Source: Lates calcarifer
Lineage: Eukaryota > Chordata > Actinopteri > Centropomidae
Direction: 5' to 3'
Length of the DNA: 64,000 nt
Assembly (NCBI RefSeq): GCF_001640805.2
Contig: NC_066847.1
Location: 22,559,504-22,623,503, forward strand
Both the position numbers and the translations under genes were made by a program. How positions within the stretch are numbered: position 1 is the first letter of the stretch; every line of letters begins with the position of its first letter. Below, piece after piece: positions 54,721 through 64,000 of the stretch. The notes below the pieces were generated by a model. That model was not told the origin of the DNA. It saw only the letters and a list, made by a program, of their open reading frames with translations, and ran no database searches.

Positions 54721-57700
54721 GAAGAGTTGTTTTGAAAACCAACAGGAAGTCTACTGACTCAGACCAGTGCAGCAGGGAAAGCAAGGAGGAAGATTAATCA
54801 AAGAAAGCAATAAGCACTACGGTGAAAAGCAACACAATATGTGGAAGAGGGAAAGATAGGGTCATGTCCAGGAGATTGATTCAGAAAAATGCAGTAGGAG
54901 TGAGGCTGCATGCTACATTTTTTGTGTGTGCTTAAGCTCCTGTATATGCCTGTGTGTACAGTATTTGTGTGGAGGGTAAATGGGGTTGGAGGGTAGGGGT
55001 GGTGTGCTTAAATCATCTGGAATGCCATAAGTAAGGTGGCAGCTCAGATTCTGTCACCTGTCAAAATAAACAACAAAAAAATTACAAAATGAATATGTCA
55101 TGTTGGAGTCAGTAGCTAACAGTTTAGACAGGCAGATATTCGGCGCCCAATATACAATCCACAACCAAGAGGAGGATTTAACTAGTTCAGCACCCACAGT
55201 TATTAGAAAGCTGTAAATTTAATGAAAAAGGGCCTCTGTAACCCTTCAAGACTTCTGAGGGCTCCAACAAAGGTCTGCAAAATTGTCTCTGTGCATTGAG
55301 CTGGAGAGTATTGCATCCACACTCTGAGCCTTGGCATTAACTACAGCCATCTGACCTGATGATCTGATTGGAGCCCCGGCTTCTGTTGCCTGCCACAGTG
55401 CAGCTGCCATATCAGCGATGCTTCTGTGTTCTAAATCTGTAGACAAGGTCAGCATGTTTTTTTTCTCTCTCTCTCTCTCTCCCTGGCCGATCTGGCTACC
55501 AGTCGACCACGGAAGGAGGAGATTTAACAGGCAGCCGCAGAGACGAGAGAGAATGCATCACCAGAAACCAGAAATGACAATTACAGGCATCACTAAAATA
55601 ACAAGTAGCAAACAGAGATAAGAGGACTTTCAAAAAGTCTGACAGCAGAGATAGTTGCTTAATCCCCCCTTCAGCTGCACTTTCTTCAAAAGTCTGTCAT
55701 AGTGATGAAGTCTGAACAGGGACATGAACCTTGTCCCGCTGCTGGCAAGTTTGCAAGCAGAGATTCTCAAGTTGCTGTCTCTGGGTGACCTGTGGACCAA
55801 GCGATGCCAGAGCATGTGGAAGGTACATGTATCAGGGTTAAGGCGGATTTGGAAAAACCCAATTAAACACACCGACACACTCTTTTGCTGTTCCCACTTC
55901 AATCCCCACCCCTGTGTCCCTATGCATGTTGGCAGCAACGTGGAGTTCAGAGCTGGGGCGTTTGTTTATGTGTGTGTGGAAATGCGCGTGTGTATGTGGC
56001 AGGATGGATAGAGAGGCTTGAGACAACCAGCTGTGGTGTCCAGATTGGTGAGGGATTATTTCCCAAATCTCCCCCATTTACCTCAGATGCCTAACAAGCT
56101 CCTATATGACCATGTTAATTCAGTGATATTCTGACTTTGATTCTGCTTTTAATGACAAACAAACACCAGCGACCAATCAAACGAGATCTTGTTGATGAGG
56201 TTTTATGCAGATCTTTGTCTAGGTAAAGTACAACATGAAGAGGCTTACTGAGCAAGTGTGAGAGGGACTACTGGATATAATCCTTATCAGACTAATAAAT
56301 TCAGAGATATAATTGATGAGTGATGCCAATTCAGCTGCAGCAACATTTTGATAAACAGTAAAAACAAATAATAATTTTTGCCAGTGTTCAAGGAGGCAGC
56401 ACAAAGCTAAAAAGTACCTGACTCCTTTTTCATTTAACGGATTCCTGTGTGAAGTCATGAGGTCAGAGGCTGGACAGGATCGCTGAAACAATATTATTAG
56501 GTCACAGAGGGACGAGAAGCGGGGTCAGATAATGAGACTCAATCCGACTGAGTGAAAATGCATGGGAGGGAAAGTGCTGACACCTCCCTCGCTCTCACTC
56601 ATCCAATTCCCAGTGCTTACTCTGTCCGTGCCGCTGATATTCATGCCGAGCTGTCCATCCACGGCCCACAAACTTTAACGTTCGCCACGTCTCCGCCGCC
56701 CCATCTATCAACCCCCGCTGTGGTGATGGATGAATGGAGAACGGAGCAGGGAACGTGGAGGTGGGGAGGTGAGGAGGTGGGGAGGGTGGGTAGAAGAGAC
56801 ATGAGGGGACAATATTGAAATTTGAGGTCAGAAAAGACAATTGTTGTATCCACTCTTGTATGTCCCATTCACTTATTCAGCGCCACCTCATCCATGTACA
56901 ATAAATGTGCACACAAACATATGTGCATGGAAGCCCACACACACACACACACACACACACACCATACAAACACAACACCAGAGCTTCCTATCACAAGCAA
57001 TTCAATATAAAGATACACAGAGCTCAGGCAATAACCTGATCCTGGTGAGAGATGTTATAGGCTTTGACAGGCGGGGCTGAGCCACACAGCCCAGGCTGTT
57101 CTCCCAGTGTCACTAACAAAACAGAAGGATTAGTGGATGAAACCGAGCTAAATCTGGGCGAGCTAAAAATGGGGGCAAAAACAAGGCATGGAAAGAAACA
57201 ATATTGAATGGATCCAAAGCAAGCCTTAAACAAAAGCTATTAGGCAATAAAAGGCCACTTTAATAACAAAACCCTTGTGTTCTATTATTTATGTTCTGCT
57301 GTCCACAAATATACCCCACACATACCCTGCACATGCACAGATATATACGAATGTGCATGCTCCCCCCCTACACACACACAGCTTTGCACCTCTATATCCT
57401 CTATGAAGGAACCACCATTGAATAGATTCATTCTTCTACCAACCTTTCACCATAACTCCCACAACCACAGCTTTAACTACAGTGAGCTGAGGTTAGCCGT
57501 CATGTTCCTCCTCACCTCTCCCTCACAGCATTAGTAATACCAGGGAGGTGACGATTTTGCAATTTTTACCTCAGGAGAATGGGATTTTCTCTTCTTATTA
57601 CTGAAGGAGGTCTGATAATGTATTTTTCAAAAGGAGTGATTCAATGATTCAAATCCAGTTTACATTATTTGTTATTCTTACTGAGCAAGGATGCTTGCCG

Positions 57701-58842
57701 GAGGAGTTTTTGTCACCTCAACCCAACACCCAAGGCAGAGCTACTGTTAAGACAGATTATGTAATGAATAGACAGTGCATTTTGAGCTGAGAGACATAAT
57801 TGAGTGTTGACGTCTAGGGGATAGTCATTGTAGCCTAGCAGTTAGCCAGGTATTTTCTTCAAAATCCAGTACTATGGCTGTTGAAGTGAGCTGATATTTG
57901 CTGTTGATATCACAAAGTGTGGGTGGCTGTGTTTTTCATTGTAATTATTCTGCTTTGTGCAACATGAATAAGCATATGAGAAAGAATTGGAAAATGATTT
58001 ATTATAATTATCATAACCTCAATAGTACAACACTAATACTTAGTGTTGACATCCTTTTCTTACAGTTAGCCTACACATTAAGCTGCAAGTTTAAAGAAAA
58101 TGGTATATAATAATTCAGCCTTTAAGAAACACAGAAACCCATATACTGCAAAATGAGTAAGAAACGGTCCCACTGTATCCCTGTAGCTGCAAGAGGAAAT
58201 GGCTGGCCACCTGCTAGTGTGTCTCATATTTTATCGACTTCAACCATCACACAGAACTTACCAACTTTTATTTTAGCTGTGCTGGCTGAAAGCTACAAGG
58301 GAAAAAAAGTCAATAGGCTACTGCAGATTGACCTATACACATTACCTGCTGCAGACTGAGCCATTTCATAACATAAAAGTACCAAAAACACAATGCAGTG
58401 CAGAAAACCAGTTGTGTGACAAAAATCAAAGAATTACACTGGTACGATGTTAGATTACATGCTGCAGGAAAACCAAGGCTAAACCCTATTGATTCATACA
58501 AGTTTTGAATACAATACTTTTTATGAATCACATTTTTCCTCCCTTTTTGTGGTTGTACAGCAAATGTCTTAAATTGTGAAGGTATGATCCCAGTTTGAAG
58601 TGTCCCCCTTTTTTGTAAATTTCCCACAAGTGGGATAAATAAAATATATCTTATCTTATCTGTAAACTAGCCCTTTGCTATACTTATCACAAGTCAAAAT
58701 GACCTCTCTTCACAAATATGTCCTCATTCTGGGAGGCTCAAACTGGTTCTCACAGGGATAGAAGTACAAGAGCACACAGACCAAAAAAAACCAAAAAAAA
58801 ACACCAACAACCAAAAAAAACAAAAAAACAAACAAAAAAAAA

Positions 58843-58874
<32 letters not shown>
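58843..58874. repeat. (CA)n microsatellite
   Basis: About 15 CA units after an A-rich tract. Confidence 0.95.
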
Positions 58875-58878
<4 letters not shown>

Positions 58879-60578
58879 AGGCCCGAATACACCTCTGCCA
58901 ACAGATGGGCTTCCGGCTTTGTTGAGGTGGAGTTTGCCATCCTGCCCGTCCCCATTTTCAGAAAATCCACTTTAATTAACATATCAGAGCTCCAAACGAG
59001 GCTAAACCTCTTCTCTGCAAACTGTAATCTGCCCAGTTTGAACTGACCAACCATAGAGCCTACATGATAAGGCTTGCCAACTGAAACACAAGGATAATCC
59101 AGTTATACCTGCTTATACAGTGGACAGCTAAAAGCACTGATCTGACAGGCTCTCTCAGAAGTGCCGCAGCTTGCATTTTGATCTGACCAAAATACTGTGA
59201 TTCACTTATATTGTGTGACTTGATCTGATGGGAGTCTGTAAGTCATTTTAGCCACATCCTCCGGCATGTGCTCCACTTAAACAATAAGATTAAATATATG
59301 GACTGTGAGTGGCTTACGGAGCATGCGCCTTTCTTTTATTCTTCCCCTGCGCCCTCTACCACTACATTCCCACCCACACATCTTCCTCTCACCCTGTCAC
59401 TCTGTCCTAATCATCTCACCCTTGGCCACCCCTACTTCTATAACACCTCATCCCTCATAAAACTTAGTTGTTTTTCCTTCTTTTGAGTTTCCTCCCAAAA
59501 CATTCTACCACTCCCTCCCTCCACTGCCCTCCTTCTGAGTATCTATTCTGATCTGAAGGTGTCACCACATCAATGGCAGGGTGACTGTAGTTCCCTCCAC
59601 CTGCAGACTTAGAACCCCCCAGAGGACTGCCGGGGAAAGTTGAAGGGGCCAACAGATGGAGGCTATTGTTGTGTGCAGGAGGGTGCAGCAGTGGGGGGTG
59701 GGGGAAGAGTGTGGCAGCAGCAGCAGCGCCGCAGAAGACGTAGAGAGTCGCATGCGATTCCAAGCGTGTTTGTGCATGTGTATATGAACTCTACACTTGT
59801 TTTCTGATGCGTGTGCAAGTATGTTTTGTGTGTGTGCCATTGTGCCTTTGTGTTTGTGTGTGTCTGTGGGAGGGTGGGTGGGTCATTGTGGGTTAGGGGG
59901 TAGGGGGTGGGCAGGGGAGTTTAACACAAGATGTTTGAAATCTGTTGGCCTGACAGCGTGTCACAAGACTGCTTGGTTAATAGAGTCTCCTGGAATGTCC
60001 TCTCCTGCAGTTTTAATGAACCCCAAGCCAAAAGGCCTAATGAAGCGTGCTCAGTTTGCCAAAACAGTCCCTCAGCTTGACCTCCCCTGACCTGCACCAC
60101 TCCCACGCCACTTAAAGGTAGGTCTCCATGGTGACCGGCCCTAAAGAGTCTACTGGGCCAAAGTTGTCAGAGGGACAAAGGAGGGAGCCAAGTTAGAGAA
60201 AACCAAGCAGTTAAGACAAAGGACGTCTGCACATGTGCCCCCATATGTTTAAAGGTGGAGGTGGTTTCAACAGCTTTTAAGATTTTGAATGTTGCATATT
60301 TCCTCTTCTCTTTTGTTATCCTGACAAAAAAGGCCAGTTAGCAAAGAGCTCCTGTTTTCTGGCCAAGAAAACATTTTTCTTAACAAGCTCTTCCTCCTTG
60401 TCAGCATCCAAAAAAGATACACATATACACACAAACACAAGTGCATGCACCCACGAGCACAAGTTGGTCCTCATTGCAGTTTAACTATTCTCTGTTCAAG
60501 CCCAGCAAGAGCCTCATTATTCAATAAGTTAAGACTGTAATGCAGGCAGTGTTGTGTGTGTATTCAGGAGGGATGCTG

Positions 60579-60579
60579 G

Positions 60580-60628
<49 letters not shown>
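60579..60628. repeat. (TG)n microsatellite
   Basis: About 25 TG units with one CG variation. Confidence 0.95.
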
Positions 60629-60631
<3 letters not shown>

Positions 60632-62458
60632 GGTATGCATGTGTGTTAACTGTGAGTTAAGGACTAATAAAGTGCAAGGCACCTAATTAAACAGTTTTTG
60701 TTTATGCTCTATAGCAGTGGTCTAAACTCAGCAGGCACAATGCAGGGTGGTATGCCAGGTCGCTCTGCTCTCATTTGAATAACTACAGACAAAAGCAATG
60801 AGAGAGAAGGGGGCAATCAACTTCAAAAGAAATTCTTGCTTAATTGCAAAAGTGTGAGAAAACCAGCAAAGACAAAGGAGAATGAGCTGATTAAAGTTGC
60901 ACAGAACATTGTTTGCAATCGTATAAAACATTCTGATCTCTTTTCACATTGGTACACTGAATATCCGAAGGAGATGCAAGTGTGATAGATAACATATAAT
61001 TTGATTAAAAGTCCTTATTTACCTTTTCTGATTGCATCTTGACAGGTCCTAAACAAGGAGCGTGAAGTCTGTCAAAGCTGAAAACGAAGGAAAGATAAAA
61101 AGAGCTTTTAGGCTGAATAAAGTTTGATTCATGTTTTTGATTTATTTATTTATTTTTGTTTGCGTTCCTTGTTATGAAAAGTTTTTCAAAAAGGAAAACA
61201 GGCACAGGCATTCAATGGCTCCCTTCTAGTGGCAAAAAATATAAAGGAAAAAACTGCACATGGATGGATGGACTTTTTTAATTATAATATGAATCAGTCC
61301 TGAGACCCCTTCGCTGCTCCCCAAAGCAACACCCTCACCTCCCCCAGTTAAGAAAACAGGGTGGAAAACCTGAATGGGCAATCAGTGCTGTTCCGCCTGT
61401 GCACATTCCTGAATTCAGCACTCTAATGGTGCCATTCATTATAAGCCTTATTAAAATAAACACAGACTTTATGATATAATAACAAATAAGCCAGGCTGCA
61501 CACACTGTCATAATCGACAGAAATTAAAAGTGCCAAGGAACACTACACTACCTCTGTAACCTGTCTATCTCTCGCTTTTCTCCCACATACAAACACATGC
61601 GCCCACTTATACTCACAAACATACACACACGCACACATTAAAATAAAGTAATCAAGGTTATTTAAATGAGTGTGCAGGCTGCATAAACAGTGCAAACGGT
61701 AAAGAACATTACGGGCTGAACGTGTCTATGCATTCCTGATCTCGCAAGGTGAAGAGAGGGGGTGTGTTGGGTGGGTGGTTAGGGTCCATTTACAGACAGT
61801 TGTAACCACAAGTGGAGGTATATGCATGTTAAGGGAACACACGTGGCAAGAAATATGCAGATTTTTACACTCTCTCTCAATAAACAATACCAACTGCATG
61901 AATTATATGCTTACTCTGCTTAATCTGTGCAATATGATTTTTTTATTCTTATCTTTTGTCAGCAAAGTTAAGACCAATCTACATATTGCACATAGACAGC
62001 ATGCAGAAAAAAAAGGGCGCTAGGGGATGTCGGGGGCAGGATTGGAGATTTGGTATGATCTGCCTGTGTGTGCGCGAGAGGAACTGGAGGGGTTCCTGAG
62101 TGCTACCAGCTGACATTCCCATGCAATCCAAATACTAATTGATTAAAGTGTTATGAACATGTGTGTATGGAGATGCTATTGAGCATGCATGTGTGCATGG
62201 CAAATACATGCCATATGGGTGAGGGATTGCACCTCAATTACTGTGAATGGGGTAACTGTGTTATGTATCACCGCCGTCTTTTTGGCACACATGCCCCACA
62301 CTTAAATCTCCACAGTCAGGCTTAGGACATTGTAGACTCCCAAACAGACATGCCAAACATTATAACATACATAATTATAGGGGCCACTGACCTGAATACT
62401 GATGTGAAAAACGTGGGAAACCTGTGATTTTTATTGATCCATTGCAACAATTGCTACT

Positions 62459-62908
<450 letters not shown>

Positions 62909-64000
62909 ATTCATAACATTTAAATTTGTATATTCTATTATGTGCTGAAATAAAGTATCCCAACTCCCATTACAGCAAAAGGGAGTATGACTATTAAGTA
63001 TGTTTAAAACAATTAGATGATGAATTCATTTGCTGATTGATAGAAAATTATTCATTTCCAATTCTAGTAATCAGTAACTGGAAATTGGGTGCCCTACTTC
63101 AGGTCTTTTTGCACAATTTAGCTGAAATATATCAGAGAAATCTGTCTGTAATTGCAGTAAGTGAAAATGTCTTCAAACACACACACAAACACACACACAA
63201 AATGGGCTGCATACTGAGAGTTGCAGAACTTCTGTACCAAAGCATGGATTAGGCCTATTTCATAGTGCTGTGTTTTATTGTAGTGAGAATGTGCATTGGG
63301 GGCTGCTGTTGGATGAATCGACGCTACCAAAATGAACTAATTGCACTGTTGCCTGCCCAGTGGACCCCGTCTGGGACTCGGGAGAGCAAAGAGCTGAGAG
63401 CGGGAGAGTACATTACTGAATCCGACTAATTGCTCACACCTGTGTCTGCCCAGTTCATTCTGCTGGGGATTCTAGGGAACGATAAAGAGCAAAGCTGGAA
63501 ACATATGGGTGTGGCAACAGGAGTTTACAGATCCTATCTATCTTTCTATCCACGTATCTGTTGGTCAAGGTTAGGTCTTAGACACAGGTGTTTTTAGTCA
63601 ACCTAATAGTGTAGTAGATGTAGCGTAAGGTTCCACTGATCAGTAACGAGAGGTGGTAGAATTTGTGCCTTCAAAAGTTTGTTAATTGCTCACTTTGGTT
63701 CTGAACGCTGGTAAATGTAAGCGGCCTGTTTTGCAACCAGCTCAAATACCTGACTTCAAACACGTCCTCTCTAGTGAAAAAGAATATCAAAGGACACAAA
63801 AAAGTCATGAGGTGACTTCTGGTGCAGCCAGAAAGATTTGGACCACTACGTTATGAATCAGACTGTTTCCAATTTCAGCCCCATCTGCTTCAAGTTACCT
63901 GAAGAAGCGAGTTACCACATGATGGACATAACGTGGAAGTTACAGAACATAAATAAAAGAGCAGCTGAGATGAAAATCCTTTTGGAGTCGGGGTTTGTAA
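62909..64000. other. Right edge: nothing recognised
   Basis: A short (CA)n at about 63177-63200; no splice-bounded coding exon or RNA gene found. Confidence 0.5.

Larger units (their letters stand above)
50028..62458. other. Upstream of nphs1: no coding gene recognised
   Basis: Twelve kilobases hold only low-complexity or shadow open frames. It contains CA microsatellites (about 56938-56962, 58843-58874), TG (60579-60628), a purine-rich tract (54226-54720) and a LINE-like tail near 58616-58660 (GTGGGATAAATAAAATATAT then CTTATCTTATC). Promoter and enhancer elements of nephrin probably lie here but cannot be placed from sequence alone. Confidence 0.5.

Overview
This window is vertebrate nuclear DNA, almost certainly from a ray-finned (probably percomorph) fish. 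Coding sequence is split into short exons with GT-AG introns, there are many (CA)n, (GATA)n and (AT)n microsatellites, and the dispersed repeats look like families I know from percomorph genomes. There is no operon, phage, plasmid or CRISPR content.

Three protein-coding genes can be rebuilt exon by exon. (1) At the left edge, on the + strand, are the last five coding exons of a small single-pass membrane protein that I cannot name (518-3555; its 5' end lies outside the window). (2) On the - strand, 12549 down to 6636, is a complete ten-exon gene for a 194-residue FXYD protein with a Ser/Thr-rich ectodomain, best matched to FXYD5 (dysadherin), a regulator of Na,K-ATPase. It is tail-to-tail with gene 1. 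(3) On the - strand, 49838 down to 17482, is a complete 29-exon nephrin gene (nphs1) encoding 1239 residues. Nephrin is the immunoglobulin-superfamily adhesion protein of the podocyte slit diaphragm. Reading frame and intron phase are continuous through all 29 exons, from signal peptide to the C-terminal PFELQGELV.

Layout: 1-3.6 kb gene 1; 3.6-6.2 kb 3'UTR or intergenic; 6.2-12.5 kb fxyd5; 12.5-17.45 kb intergenic, with an inverted pair of Tc1-like transposase remnants and G-runs; 17.45-49.86 kb nphs1; 49.9-64 kb upstream DNA with no convincing coding exon, holding microsatellites, a purine-rich tract and a second copy of a palindromic repeat. As I recall, human FXYD5 and NPHS1 both lie in 19q13.12, so the pairing looks like conserved linkage.

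I found no undescribed multi-gene system. The points most worth a second look are the unidentified membrane protein with a GxY juxtamembrane motif, the reduced set of nephrin tail tyrosine motifs, dinucleotide repeats packed against nephrin splice sites, a possible intron-retention nephrin isoform, and several foldback or quadruplex-prone elements.
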